Assembly (NCBI GenBank): GCA_032718565.1
Contig: JAVGVS010000004.1
Coordinates: 7,334,029-7,398,028 of the forward strand
DNA length: 64,000 nucleotides
Source of the DNA: Distichodus sexfasciatus
Lineage: Eukaryota > Chordata > Actinopteri > Characiformes > Distichodontidae
Direction: 5' to 3'
The notes beneath the pieces are model-generated. The model searched no databases. It saw only the letters and a program-made list of their open reading frames with translations, and was not told the origin of the DNA. Position numbers and translations under genes: made by a program. Of this stretch, positions 1 through 12,389 are shown in pieces. Numbering within the stretch: position 1 is the first letter of the stretch; each line of letters begins with the position of its first letter.

Positions 1-1917
1 AGGTCCAAGTTTAAGGGCCACAGGGCTTAAATTGTCCTCATCTCTGGAGATGCTCACTTATCTCTTATTTCTGTTTCCCTAGAGTCTCTCTTGTTTCTTT
101 TTTGGTCTCTCTTCTTTTCTTCTCATTAACTGAAAATAACCACTCTCTCATTTGACCTAACCTTAATAACTTTAAAAAACGTTCTGGATTTATCCTCGCA
201 GATTAGCCAGTAGTGCTGTTGTATGTGTTTCATGAAAGAACTCTGCATGAAGTGTGTGTTTCTGCGCTAACCATTTCTCCCTCTTCCTTTTCACCTCCAC
301 AGCTGTTTATCTATGATGCTAACCTTGCTATTAATGAATTACAGCCTGTAGAAATGGTCTTAGCAATGGTGTTTCAGTAATGCTATTTCATTAAACCCAT
401 TGTGAACCCCAAATGTATTCCCAATGTTAACCCCCAATGTTAGGCTCTGCTCTTCTCATCTTTAATCAATGGGGCCAGTGTGGCTGTGTTTTTTCTCCAT
501 TCATTTCTCCTTTTCTGTTGTCAGCCTTAACGCAGCGTCCCTATCCCCATTACAAAAATACGATAACTGGACTAAAGAACGAAATGCGGCAGCTCTGGTG
601 TCTGAGAACATTATCAATGTGATTTGTCTGGTTGACGGGACTCTTGTATTCTCACCCACTGATGCTGTGTACCATGTGGTCTGTCCCCCAACCCCCTCAA
701 ACCGCACGGTCCTCCCGAGGTCAGAGGTTGAAATAGGCTGACAGGATGATTGGTTGAGAGCGATGCAGATGGGAGAGAAAAAGGGGCACTCTTGGAGGCA
801 AAGGTGTGTCCCTCTCTGCTGGTGAATGCAACCCCGATGGCATATATAGACAGCTGACTCTATATATGATAGTAGCTCAATGACATTAGAGAGCGGCTGC
901 AGAAGGATGTGGGCCAATGGTGGTCACTGCTAATGTTTTATTTCCCCTCAAAATCCACTCATGGGAATTAAGGTTTTCATAAAAAACATTTGCCTGGACC
1001 AGGGTTGTAACAGACGACTTGTCTACAGTCTGGAATCTCCCCCAAAAATGCTAACAGCCTCTGCACTGGGACATACAGCTACAGCAGACCCGCTACCGTG
1101 GTGGAATGTCACATGCTTTAATAAGAAGACTTGTCTAGAACAAAGACAAACATTCTCTGCTATGTTGATAACTAGCATAAATTTCTGTTAGTTAATGCCA
1201 ATTTCTGTTAGTTTCTTTTGTAAATTTGACATTACAGTTCTGGAAATGGAGCATTAGCTAATGGAAATTATTGTGTAGTGAAGAAAATGCAGATTTGCTA
1301 GCCGCTAACATTTGCACTAGTGTATGCTGATTTCTGTTAGCAAGTGTTACAAAACTGACTTTATTGAATTTATTGATGCTAGCAGAAATTAGCATAAGTT
1401 AGCAAACTAGCAAAAAAGGTTTTGTTTTTGCTCTGTAAAGCATGCACAATGGAAGATGGTATGTTATACTGCGCGGCTTTATGGTGACACACAAGTGATA
1501 TGCCCTTGTCACATATTTACGCTAATGGCTAAATATTAATGATTCCAGACTGTAAGGAGGGAAGTGACATATGTGTTTCTACACATTCTGGCCCATGGCA
1601 AAAAAGAAAATCTCCCAGAACTGTGCGATACACAGGTGATTTGGTTGGTTCCACATTAGACGATTTTATGAGTGGAAATAAACGGACACAAACGCTCTGC
1701 CTTGGATCCCAAAAAAAAAAGCCAGCATGCACCATTCCGACTGACAGGAGCACGCCAAAACATGCTAATCCCTCCAACTTCATACAAATAATGCCTGCCA
1801 GAGTCAGAGTTTGTTAACTTATCCAATGAGCATTAACACTACTGATATAAGCAGAAAGCAGCATTCTCCATGACAACCTGCTGGCATTGATTTTGGTTAC
1901 CATTTTTTATCCCACAG
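1..1917. other. Probable intron 1 of scn1b; no exon seen
   Basis: No convincing exon is seen. The next exon begins in phase 1, as exon 2 of SCN1B does, so a first exon ending one base into a codon is expected. I found no ATG followed by a short hydrophobic stretch and a GT donor in that phase here, so the signal-peptide exon most likely lies left of the window. The stretch is AT-rich, unremarkable intronic sequence. Confidence 0.5.
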
Positions 1918-2084
1918 GCTGGCCCGGTGATGGAGCTTGCGTGGAGGTGGACTCAGACACGGAGGCAGTGGTGGGCGAGGGCTTCAAGCTGGGCTGCATC
2001 TCCTGCAAGATGAGGGGCGAGGTGGAGGCCTCGGCAACTGTGGACTGGTGGTTCATGCCGAAGGGCGAGAGTGACTTCACCCAT
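1918..2084 (+). CDS. scn1b: scn1b exon 2 (start of Ig domain)
   Basis: Acceptor 'tatcccacag' precedes position 1918 and donor 'gtgagt' follows 2084. The exon is 167 nt, phase 1 in and phase 0 out. It encodes the first half of the Ig domain with the conserved cysteines of 'CVEV' and 'GCISC'. Confidence 0.93.
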
Positions 2085-5000
2085 GTGAGTACAAACGCAG
2101 ATGTGACGGCAGCCCTTCTGTATCTATGTCACACTTGTCTGTTCAATCATGGGAATTAAATCATATCAGGTCACATTACTGTCTCCTCACCTGCATTTAT
2201 ACTTCATTTTAGCATTAGACCAGATCTCTGGGGAATGAAATCTGTTTTCAGAGAGAGTGCAGGTCAAAATAGCAGCATAATTACACACTCTCTCTGACTG
2301 TATCTCTCTCTTTCTCTCTCTCATGCTCTCTCCCAGGAAGCAGTGAAAATGAAAGTACAACAAGCAGAAAACATTAACACTCATTGTAGTTAAAAGTTCA
2401 AATATATTGGAAGTATATCCTCCAAATGTACTGTATGTAGTGAGTATACTCATATCAGAGTAGTAGTATTCTTGTATGTATACTATATCAATACTTCTTG
2501 TGACTTGGGCACTTTTAAGTGTAAGAGCAGTAAACTCTGAGTAGTGGTCTAGTTCATGTCTTATTTTGTGTAGCAAATAAACTATGAACTTCACTGTAAG
2601 CCCCCTTTTTAGCTTACAACATCACATTTTATTTATACTCTCAGTAATCTAAAGTACTAGTGTAATAGTTTATTTATACTATATGTATGCTTACTGTTTA
2701 CTAAAAGGGTTCTATTTAGGCATTATTTTTATACTTTAAATGCTGAAGTACTATATCAAAGAAGTCAATATGGGTGAAATAAGGTTAATCAATAGTGTAC
2801 ATAACTATAAACTGTGTATACTTAAAACCGACATTAGTACAGACATTCTTTTCTGAATGCTTATTGGTAGAAGCCAAGTATACTTGAACTTTATACTTTT
2901 TTTAGTTTACACATAGGACACTAAAAGTACACTGGAATACAGTTCTTTTTCATTAGGGTCTTTAAGATCTTAAAGATTTCCTTTTTTTAGGTAAATGTTC
3001 TAAATGTTTGTTTGACCACAGTTTGTGTCAAGACCTGATCTGGGAGTCATGACTGGATCCCCAGGTTGCATTAGAACACACAAAACAAGTGTAATTAGGA
3101 CCTGAGTTTATGAGTCACATGCCCCATTATACTGGAGGTGTTTAATCAGATCCTAAATGACACCAAACTGTGGGCTTCAGAAGGCTGGGGAGGGTAAAAG
3201 AAAGAAAGATAGACCGGTCTTGTGCAGCGAAAAGGACACAATGCATTTATTATGAGATGGAGTAAGAGGCCTGCCGTCATGCATTTTTCATGGAAGCCGT
3301 TTTTCCTTTGCGTCAGCTCTGTGGTCCCTCATTGTGGCGATGCTTCTTAGGAGCCACGCATATCTCTGCATTTCCACTGCAGTGGTTCAGTTCAGTTAAA
3401 CTTTATTGTCCCAAGGGAAACGTGTCTCGCAGTCAGGTATACATAAAAAGAACAAGATACACAAAGACACACAATTAATATAATTTAAGAATAAATTAAA
3501 AACAAATTAAGAACTATCTTACCTGTTCTATATTTCTGACAGATGGTTATCAGAATCATTTATCTGCAATAAGCAAAATTATGCAAATTGAGCAAGTGAA
3601 TTGCACTAGGAATAAAAGAGTTTTTTGTCCTATTGGACTTATAAAAGGGGACTCTTAGTCTCCAGCCTGAAGGAAGAGCTTCAAATGAACAATGAAGGGG
3701 GTGATTTCTACAATCCAATATAGAGCTTGCCTTCTGGATGACCTGCTTCTCATAAATGGTCAATAAGGATAACTGTGGACAGCCAATCAACTTCCCAGCC
3801 ACCTTCACAATATGGCTGAGATTGTTTTTGTCCCTAGCACTAATGCCTCCATACCAGGCAATAAAAGTAAAAGTGAGAACCGATTCTATAAAGGATTTGT
3901 AAAATAGAGACAACATATCTTTATCAACATTAAACAAATTAAGCTTCCTAAGGAAGTACAGACGTTGTTGTCCCCTCTTGCAAATGACCTCAGTATTCAC
4001 ATCAAATTTGAGCCTGTTGTCTATCATTGTGCCCACATATTTATACTGGTCAACCATCTCTATGCAACTTCCCTTAATATAAGTCAGTGGTGGAGAACAA
4101 GACTGATTTCTTCTAAAATCAGTGACCATATCTTTTGTCTTTGAGTTGTTTAACTGAAGGAAAGACCTGTCACACCAACTGACAAACTCATCAACCACTG
4201 GCCCATGCTGAAAATGATGTTTATGCAGTAAACTAACAATAACCGTTTCATCAGCGAATTTCAGGATGTGCCTGTTTATATGCTGACTTCTACTGTCATT
4301 AGTGTAGAGAATGTACAGCAAAGGGGAAAGTACACAGCCCTGAGGAGAGCCAGTGGAAGAGACACGCCTTTCTGAAAGACAGCCATTAACTTTTACTCTC
4401 TGTGATATGTTTGTTAAAAAATCCATAATCCAACCCACAAGATTACTCTCAAGGGTAAATTTTGTTAATAGTTTCCTGACTAAAACATGTGGTTGGATAG
4501 TATTAAAAGCAGAAGAAAAATCTAGAAACAAAAGCCTGGCGTATGTGCCAGGACCTTCCAGATGACTGTACAGGAGGTTTAGAAATCTGGGCATCCTCTA
4601 CCCCCCTGTTAGCCCTATATACAAACTGCATAGGGTCCAGGGCCTCACCCACCCTCAACAACAGCAACCCTTTCACAATCTTTTCAAATGACTTCATGAC
4701 CAGTGAGGTCAGTGCCACTGGTCTGAAGTCATTTAAACTCTTTGTAATGCTGCCTTTTGGCACTGGGACCATTGTAGACTCCTTCCATATCTTTGGAACC
4801 CTTCTTTGTTCTAAGGACATTCTACAAATATCAGTGAACACCCCACAAAGCTGTTCTGAACAGCACTTTAGCAATCTCCCAGTGATCCTATCTGGTCCTG
4901 GACTTTTATTGACCTTATTTCTCTTTAGTACTGACCTTACATCTTCCTGTGTAATTAGAAATGTAGTGGACTTTACCAGAGCTTGCTCATCAGTTAATTT

Positions 5001-8000
5001 CTTTAATTCATCTGAAAAGTCATAGATGTCAAAACGTGAATAAAAAGTGTCCAAAGCTTCAGATAAATCACTATCTCTCTCATAAATTGGGATGCAGATT
5101 GGCTTGTTTGGTGCTGTTACAGTGCCTTTCCCAAATGCAGCTGGTACCATGTCTTCCCACTGAAGTGTCCCATGTAAAGTTTTGGTGCTGCTTCAGAGCT
5201 GAATTTGCTGCACGGGCACCATTTTGTTCAGCAGAAAAACATCACACCATTTCCAAATTGGGAAGCGGGAATCGGCAGTGGCACCAGTGGAGTGGAAGAG
5301 GGCATCTGGTTCCCAATTTCGGGCACTGGCATGAGTGCTGTGGTTAAGGGCCCTCTGGTTCCCATATTCAGCACCATCACTGGCACTGGCACCAAGTGCA
5401 GTGGACAGTAAACAAGACACCAGTACATTGAAAAAGAGTCTTTTGGTACCCAAACTACAGCACTGGCACAGACAGTAGTGCAGTGGAAAGGGGGCCTCTG
5501 GTTTCCAATGTCAGCACTGGCACCAGCACCAATGCAGTGGAAAAAGGTGCCAACTTAAACACCAGCACCAGTGCAGTGGAAAAGGTGTACCAGGGACCAG
5601 TAAAGCCTCCAGTTCTTTAAAGCACCGTGAGGGGCCCTACATTGTTAGCTTCTTTTACCTTTGTATCTCTGAACAAGGGACTCAAACTCCACATTGTGTC
5701 TGTACGTCATGCAGATATACAGTTACGGGGACATGGCCGGCGAGGTGACAGATGAGCGCTTCAATGACCGTCTGGACTGGAATGGGAGCAAGAAAACTGT
5801 TGACCTGCAGGATGGATCCATCTACATCCTGAATGTTACCTTCAATGACACGGGAACCTACCGCTGCTACTTTGACCGAACGCTCACGTACGACTACTAT
5901 GAATTCCGCACCAACACCACCAAGTACATCACCATCTCCGTGGTGGCCAAAGGTAAGTGAAGCCCAAAAGCACCTCCAGTGCAGGCGTGAGCAAACTTTT
6001 TGGCCGCTTGGCTTCAAAGTGCATCCAAGTTTAGTGTCAGTTAACTGGGATCTGTGGTGTGCTTTGTGTGTTGTCTAGTGGAAACCGATGGGTATTGGTG
6101 GAAAATAATAAAATGACTTAATTTTTTAATTTTGTAATTTTGTAAATATTTGACAGATGGACAGTAGTTTGATCACCTCTGCTCTAGTGGTGTGAGAGCG
6201 AGTGTTTGTTTATATGTTTGTGTGTGGTGGTGGTTGCGGAGTGAGGGTCAGACTGCTCGGCGAGAGCAGGATGACGGATGTCGTGTCACATTTAGCGGAG
6301 CCAAGCTTTCGGACGAAGGAGGCCGTGTGAGAGTCAGCGTCAATGTTACTGTTACAGCTTATCGCTAGCGGGCAGATGACAAACCCTGACAGCTCATGTC
6401 TCGGCGCTTATGCAACCCATACAGGACGAGGAACTCTCTCACAAACCACCTAGGCTAAAAGTCTCTGAGTCAGTGTTTTCGGTCTCAGTCGTCCAGGCCA
6501 TCGTAGTCTTGAGTGCTTGACTTAAAGGCAGCTGGACTTCTATATGCATATAGCTTGAAACTGATTGATCATTTTTAAACATTAAATTACCTAAATTTTC
6601 AATAAAAGTGAATTAGCATATTCCTTTGGGTAGTATCTTAAGTGATGCTATTAGCAGCATGTCTCGCACTGTGAGGTTTGTCCTTTTTTGATCTTGGAAC
6701 CACTACTTTTGATGGTCCGTCCACTCAGGTAATGGGGAGGCACACAATGCCCATTTTACTGTGTTACTGAGCTCTAAGCTTATCATTGTCATTTTGTTCT
6801 GAAAAATTTGCCAGCAGAAATTTCTGAATTGTTCTTCTTGCCAGCACTGTTATAAAGTATATCACAATCCCCCTCAAATCTTACGATGTGTGTCCTTAAG
6901 GTTTCTGAAGCATCAGGGTCATTTATGTTTGGCGTTGTCTCCGCCCTTTGTTTACGTAGCAACCCGTGGCCTGGCCTCCATCCTGTCCGAGGTGATGATG
7001 TATGTCTCCATTATCGGCCTGCAGCTGTGGCTGCTGGTGGAGATGGTTTACTGCTACAGAAAGATATCGGCGGCAGGAGAGGAGGCTCTGAGGGAGAGCG
7101 CGTGAGTATCCACCTCAGTCTCATAACAATGCCTGGTCGAGTGTCTTTATCTGATCCATACAGAGCCATTTCATTTGTGAGCATCTTAAGCTGGCCTTTG
7201 AACCCTTTAAGCAACATCAAAACAGCAAAGGATCATTCAGATTAAAATGTATGATGCTCTTCACTGACTTTTATTTCAAGACTTTAACATAGCAATATCA
7301 AACTAAATGCAGCTAGAAAACGTACTGATTGCTAATCATGCTTTGTTTTTATTTTATATCACTCTTCCTTCTCTTCTGGTATTAAAGGGTCATGAATCCC
7401 CTGTTTTAGCTACACCCTCAAAAGTTACAAAAGAAACTGTAACTATTCTATAGAACATCCATGTAGTTCCAACCCCAATTAAACAACAAATTTGCTTGAT
7501 ATGATGAGACTTTGTACTTTGATACTCTATGTAAGCATGTCTAACCCCACACTGTTCTATCAAACAGAAACTGCTTACATAGAGTCATACGAAAGCACAA
7601 ATCCGTGCCATATCAAGCAGTTTTGTCCTATAATTGTTTAAGAACCCATAAATAAGGACAAATGTGACTCTGCACGGCAAAACCAGTCACTTGTCACAAA
7701 TTTTCAAATTTGAGTTATTGTGTTTTCATGAGAGGGCATAAATCAACCTTCAAACCGATACCTATATCGAATGAATCGGACGACATATGACTGAGATATC
7801 AACAAGTGAGAAACGGAGAAATCTGCCTTTGAAGTTGACTATCAACGTAGCACTCACAGACGCTTGATGCGGTCGCAGCTACGTTTGCATTTACGGTAGC
7901 CTACGCTGCATTCACAGACGCACGGATAGCCTACCTGCTTTAGGTTAACTGAACTCGGGAGACGGAGATGGATTCCGGAGAAATATCTTCACACTAGTCA

Positions 8001-9622
8001 ACGAGTGTATACCGTAAATATTGAAGTAGAGCGGTCAAAAGCAGAAAGTTTTAACATTCTGCTGGAATTGAATTCCTCACCTCAAGAAAGTCACATTTAT
8101 AGGATGGAAAGGGTAAGTTTTTCAGCGAAATTTATTCACAACAGTACAGTATAGACCTTCCACTGTTTCAAAACACTAAAAACAAAAAATCCAAAATTTT
8201 ACCCCACGCAAAATAAATGGTCGTTTTTCTCGGAAACCTCCGTTGCGACAAGCGACTGGTTTTGCCGTGGAGGGTCACAAATGTGCTTGATATGACGTGA
8301 ATTCGTACTTTGGTACAATTCTATGCAAGAAGTTTTGTTTGGAGGATATTTGTGGATTTGGAACTACTTATATAGAGTCATACCAAAGTACAAAGCCATT
8401 TACATCCACATTCTGTGCTTTTGCTCCTTAAGGGCCTGTGTCCACCAAGCACATTTTTTGTGCAGAGAGCGGCCAAAACCTTACTTCCAGATCATTTTCT
8501 CAGCACTTCACTCAGCACTTCTTGTATCTAAGTTATGAAAAACGTCATCGGGCACTTCCACATTTGTTCCTGATTAATGGAAACATTGTAATGTGTTCCT
8601 TTGAGATCGGTAGTTTAGCCTACAAGATTATTTTTACAATGGAAAGACACTGCATCGTGGCATTAGCAGCTGGGTTTGAACTAGTTATCTTCCCCAGCTA
8701 CCCCAGACACGCCACCATTGAACTCGTTGTTAGTGAGTTCTTGACTGTGTGTGTCCTGCCCCTTCCTCGATTTTGAATGGATTTCAATTTGAAGCGCTTT
8801 GAGCTCTGCGGCAAAAATGTCTCCACCAGCGCTTAGTGCTCTGAACGCTGAAGCTCATAGGATTTATCTTAATAGGCGCTACCAGTACAAAAAACGTGTT
8901 TCGTAGACACAGGCCCCAGTTGTTTAGGAATCCATAAATTTGTGTTTGGCAGGACAGAAACCACATACATAGAGTTATACCAAGTTTGGTATTCACATAC
9001 ATAAGTTATTGTTTGGTAGAAAAGTGTGAGGTTAGAATGGCTCATACCATAAGTACAAAGCTATATCATATCAAGTTCCCTTTTAATTGTCTTTAATTGT
9101 TTTTGTTTGGTAGGACAGTGTGGATTTGGAACTGCATACACAGAGTCTTTGATATGAATTCAAACTTTGGTATGACTCTAGGAAAGCAGTTTGTGTTCAA
9201 GTCTCTGCTTACATAGACTTGACAAAACCATGCTATATCAAGGGTTTTTTGCTGTTTAATTGTTTGGGAACTCCTAAGGAAAGAACTGCCAAAAACAGCT
9301 AACTTCACAATATTTTGCCATTATTGAGCCCTATAAGAAGCAACATGTCTGTACTAACATTGCAAATATGAGAATGTCATGCCCCTTTAGTTTTCAAAGT
9401 GTGTATTTTACATACTTTAAAGCTGATCTGCTTCTAAACCTTAAAATCTGCTTTCATAATCCTTCTTTTCTTTCTTCTTCTTCCTTCCTTCCTACCTTCC
9501 TTCCTTATCCTCAACTCTCTCTCTCTCTCTCCTCTGTCCTGCCTCACTCTCTCAGGTCTGAGTATTTAGCTATAGCCTCCGAAAGCAAAGATAACTGCGC
9601 AGGTGTTGCGGTGGCAGAGTAA
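1918..9622 (+). CDS. scn1b: scn1b, sodium channel beta-1 subunit, exons 2-5 (spliced, 5' partial)
   Basis: Auxiliary beta-1 subunit of voltage-gated sodium channels: a single-pass membrane protein with an extracellular V-type immunoglobulin domain that modulates channel gating and surface level and acts in cell adhesion (family knowledge). Coding exons are 1918-2084, 5715-5952, 6960-7101 and 9556-9622, joined in phases 0, 1 and 2, giving 204 codons plus stop. Visible hallmarks: 'CVEVDSDTEAV', 'GCISCK', the Ig tyrosine-corner motif 'DTGTYRCYF', N-glycosylation sequons (NGS, NVT, NDT, NTT), the membrane segment after 'SEVMMY', and the tail 'SEYLAIASESKDNCAGV'. Exon 2 (167 nt) and exon 4 (142 nt) match the human exon sizes as I recall them. 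The tail separates it from scn3b. The signal peptide exon is missing from view. gramd1a lies downstream in convergent orientation. Confidence 0.93.
3388..5160 (-). mobile_element. 5'-truncated LINE (non-LTR retrotransposon) with broken reverse transcriptase
   Basis: Two overlapping minus-strand frames (about 5150-4503 and 4594-3560) encode one reverse transcriptase split by a frameshift near 4.5-4.6 kb. Motifs: 'NKSPGPDRI' upstream of the RT core, 'FLDFSSAFNTI' (RT motif A), 'GSPQGCVLSPLLYILYTND' (motif B) and 'LKFADETVIV' at motif C, where the usual second catalytic aspartate is glutamate. No endonuclease part is visible, so the copy is 5' truncated. Its 3' end near 3.39 kb carries the reverse of 'ctttattgtccc', a motif seen at the ends of fish LINEs of the L2/Rex type. 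The family call is tentative. It lies antisense in intron 2 of scn1b and cannot be functional. Confidence 0.9.
5163..5640. repeat. Degenerate tandem repeat (VNTR), unit about 70-90 bp
   Basis: About five imperfect units share 'actggcaccagtgcagtgga' followed by 'ggcctctggttcccaat'. The array abuts the 5' side of the antisense LINE and ends about 70 bp before scn1b exon 3. Related sequence with a single unit occurs near 12135-12285, so the array seems to belong to a dispersed repeat. Confidence 0.75.
5715..5952 (+). CDS. scn1b: scn1b exon 3 (rest of Ig domain)
   Basis: Acceptor 'gtcatgcag' and donor 'gtaagt' bound a 238-nt exon, phase 0 in and phase 1 out. It contains 'LDWNGSKKTVDLQDGS' and 'NVTFNDTGTYRCYFDR', including the second disulfide cysteine of the Ig fold. 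Reading through the donor gives an immediate stop (G-K-stop). Confidence 0.94.
6960..7101 (+). CDS. scn1b: scn1b exon 4 (transmembrane segment)
   Basis: Acceptor 'ttacgtag' and donor 'gtgagt' bound a 142-nt exon, phase 1 in and phase 2 out. It encodes 'ATRGLASILSEVMMY', a hydrophobic membrane segment and the cytoplasmic 'CYRKIS' start. Confidence 0.93.
7440..9260. repeat. Array of about four palindromic repeat units in scn1b intron 4
   Basis: Units near 7440-7640, 8277-8440, 8925-9080 and 9087-9260 share words such as 'tgcttgatatg', 'actttggtatgactcta', 'acatagagtcat' and 'ttgtttgg'. Inside a unit the left arm ('gatactctatgtaagca') pairs with the right arm ('tgcttacatagagtcat'), so each can fold as a hairpin of about 45-bp imperfect arms. 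A hAT-like element is inserted between the first two units. Confidence 0.7.
7666..8276. mobile_element. hAT-like non-autonomous DNA element, 8-bp TSD
   Basis: Terminal inverted repeats of about 30 bp ('gactctgcacggcaaaacc' at the left, complement 'gaccctccacggcaaaacc' at the right) are flanked on both sides by the 8-bp duplication 'acaaatgt' (7658-7665 and 8277-8284). The element is 611 bp and shows no transposase frame. Confidence 0.85.
9556..9622 (+). CDS. scn1b: scn1b exon 5 (C-terminal tail and stop)
   Basis: Acceptor 'ctctctcag' follows a long pyrimidine tract; stop TAA at 9620-9622. It encodes 'SEYLAIASESKDNCAGVAVA' plus a final E. The tyrosine of 'SEYLAI' corresponds to the phosphorylated residue controlling ankyrin binding in mammalian beta-1 (established knowledge). 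Confidence 0.93.
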
Positions 9623-11447
9623 CGCAGGTGGGTTTGGAAAGTGAAGGAAGAAAAAAAGTCGTCTGTTTTCTAATGCCCTACTCAGGATTTTCTGAAGCAA
9701 TGCTGCCATCTCAGGTTTATTGCTGATCTACAGAATATGGGAAGAAAAATGTGAAGGACACATAATGTGGGTTTTAAAGTGTGCTTTTCCTGACAGGGCT
9801 GTTTCTATGAGGCTCATTCATCTTCTTGAGTTAATTTATTAAATTTGTTCTCAGGAAAAGTCTATGTTGGGTTCATGATGAGTTTTTAAACTGTCAAATC
9901 TTTTGCAAGTTCCTGCTTATAATGCTGAATCTCCTAGTCCTTGTAAATTGAAATCATGTGCCAGTTGTTTTTAATTAGCATAAGAATATGGCCTGCAAAT
10001 CTCCATAAAAAATCATATGACTGCACACACATAAACTGGAAGTGACATTCTCAAAATGTAATTGTAAAGATGGCAGAGCACTGGAGAAAAAACTCCATTT
10101 TGACATAGCATTAGTGTATTTATTTTAAATGAACACAAAAATGAAAATAATTCTGAATAATACAATATAATATTGATTATATTGATGATAATATAAACAG
10201 TAGAGACTAAATAAAACCTAATAAGTAAATAGTTTAAATACTGAAAAGTAAAATTTGTGTCTTCAGCGTTTGTAAATTCCGTTCTTACTTAAGAACAAAT
10301 CTCAAGTAAGAAATCATTGGGGAGTGTCAGTCTTAAGTAAGTGGGTTTTGAGAACAAAGTTCTTCTTAAAAACGGTTCGTGAACAAGGCTGAATGTTATT
10401 TCCAGTCTTCTGCTTCTTCCAAGTCTCCTGCTATGTTCCTGCTTTCTGCTTATGAACTTGTGTGAACTTAAGCTAACTGGCTTTGTTAAAATTTTTTTAG
10501 GGTGAAAACACCCCTGAAGGTCCAGCCCTGAAACTCCACCGCCATCACAAAAACCTTTGCGACCCTGTCCCAAGTCTCTGGCTCCGCACTAAACTGCACT
10601 CTAGTGCCCTAAATCCAGACTTGATGTAGCCAGCTTGCGTTAGCGTGCTAGTTTGACCGTTTTTAGGGCACTAGTGTGTGGTTCGGGACTTTTATGCCCC
10701 CTTATGACATCAGCAGTCTACTTTGACTGGCACACTCCACTCCACTCCCATTCCAGATGCTCGGTTCAGACGGCGAACCCATGCTGGGACGTTTTTTTTT
10801 GCAACCGCACCATGGCGGAGCTGTCGACAAATCCTGCTTTCCATAATCCTGGAGGAATGCACCGTAAAAAGGGGTTTGACATTATTAGCATGAGTTGATG
10901 TATAACTAACACTTTCTAAATCGTACGGAAACACGCTGTGTACATATGTATTTTAAAATCTTTTTGCTTTCTCTCTTGTTCCACACAAGGGACTCTATCT
11001 CTTTGCTTTATATGCAAGCGAACAGAAATATTCGACCAACATTGAAATGTTGATGTCACTCGCCGCGTAAAGACTCACACGATCCTTCATATCGTCTTTA
11101 TAGTAGTTAAAGAGAGCTGGAGAAAGGGATGTGACACATTGTTAGTCAGCCGCTGGATAAAATGTCAGCCTTGAATGTTGGGATGTGTCGCTGACTGAAA
11201 GCAGAATAATGAGAGCGCTAATTTGGGTAATGGATCTCTCTCCGCTCCATTCTTAGCAGCTAGAATCTCACTCGACGAGAACTAGAGCCAGGAGAACTGG
11301 AATATTTACCCCAAAACCGACTGCAGCTAAATTCACTCTCATTCCTTTTCTATATGATGTGCAGTACTGAGCAAATATCTTGAGCCACCCTTCATTTCTT
11401 TATCTTTTGTACATTCAAGTGATATATAAGTGATTGTGAACATAGCA

Positions 11448-11636
11448 CAATGTGACCGCTGCATTTAATCCGTGAAGCAACAGTGGGCAGCTTTTTGGCA
11501 GTGCCTGAGGAGCAGTGCTTGGGGACGGTACCTTGCTCATGAGTACCTCACTGGTACCTTTTAGAGTCCGGGACTTAAACCAGTGACCTTTCCGATCACG
11601 GGGCCAACTCCCTTACCATTACGCTACCAACTGCCC
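11448..11636 (-). mobile_element. tRNA-derived SINE, family A
   Basis: Carries the family core in reverse ('taccttgctcatgagtacct') and a tRNA-like B-box region near its right end. Related copies lie near 20.28-20.46, 20.50-20.71, 50.39-50.63 and 59.80-59.90 kb. Confidence 0.8.
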
Positions 11637-12389
11637 TCTCATCTTCCCCTTCTTCATCCTCTGAAACTGGTCAGATGGAGGGGGACTGGACTGAAAATGA
11701 GAGCCAAAAATTTTGAAAGTGCTTCAGCAATTTTCTGGAGAGCTATTCCTCAAAATTACATTAAAAAGCATGAGAAATGTGGCTCTTTGGAAGCGAAATG
11801 AGGGGTGGCTCAATACTCAGTATTGAGTATGATTGGTAAAAGTATGTTAGAGACCTGACCATCAGGCCTTTTTGGAAATTCTTGGACGTCACATTCAAAG
11901 CCCCCTGAGCATTCAGGTGGAGTTGGTCTCTCTCTGAAAAAACATTCTTAGATATTGCTTCAAGCTTTAAGGAAATATTCAAAAGACCAAAGTGCAGCTC
12001 ATTCACAGCTGAAAGAGACAGACATCTACAACAATTACTCATTCATTCACCAGAGATAGTTGAATATCTTAACATCTCTTAGTTAATGGTAATGCCTGTC
12101 TGGGCACAGAGTAACATTAGCTATAATGCAGTGATTTTGACACCCAAAAGTTTTGGTGTCGGTGTGGAGCCAGTTTTGCAGCACAGATACCTTTTTTTTC
12201 AATAGAAAAATGTGACACGGATTTCAAAAAAAGGAACTGGCACTATTGCAGGGGAAAAGGAGTCAAGAAAGCAGACAACTGCTCACGAACTCGTATCACT
12301 GAGGTGTGCAAATACAGTAGGTGACAGTAAAACCAATCACACAAATCTAACAAATGTTTAGATGTTCGTTCCAACGCCCATGCCACCCC

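Larger units (their letters stand above)
2085..5714 (+). other. scn1b intron 2, carrying a LINE and a VNTR
   Basis: About 3.6 kb. The left part (2.1-3.3 kb) is AT-rich with no recognisable gene. The right part is filled by a reverse-strand non-LTR retrotransposon (about 3388-5160) and a degenerate tandem repeat (about 5163-5640), described separately. Confidence 0.7.

Noticed and set aside
501..917. 138-codon minus-strand open frame before scn1b exon 2
   Set aside because: No domain, low-complexity composition, no supporting splice signals; probably chance.
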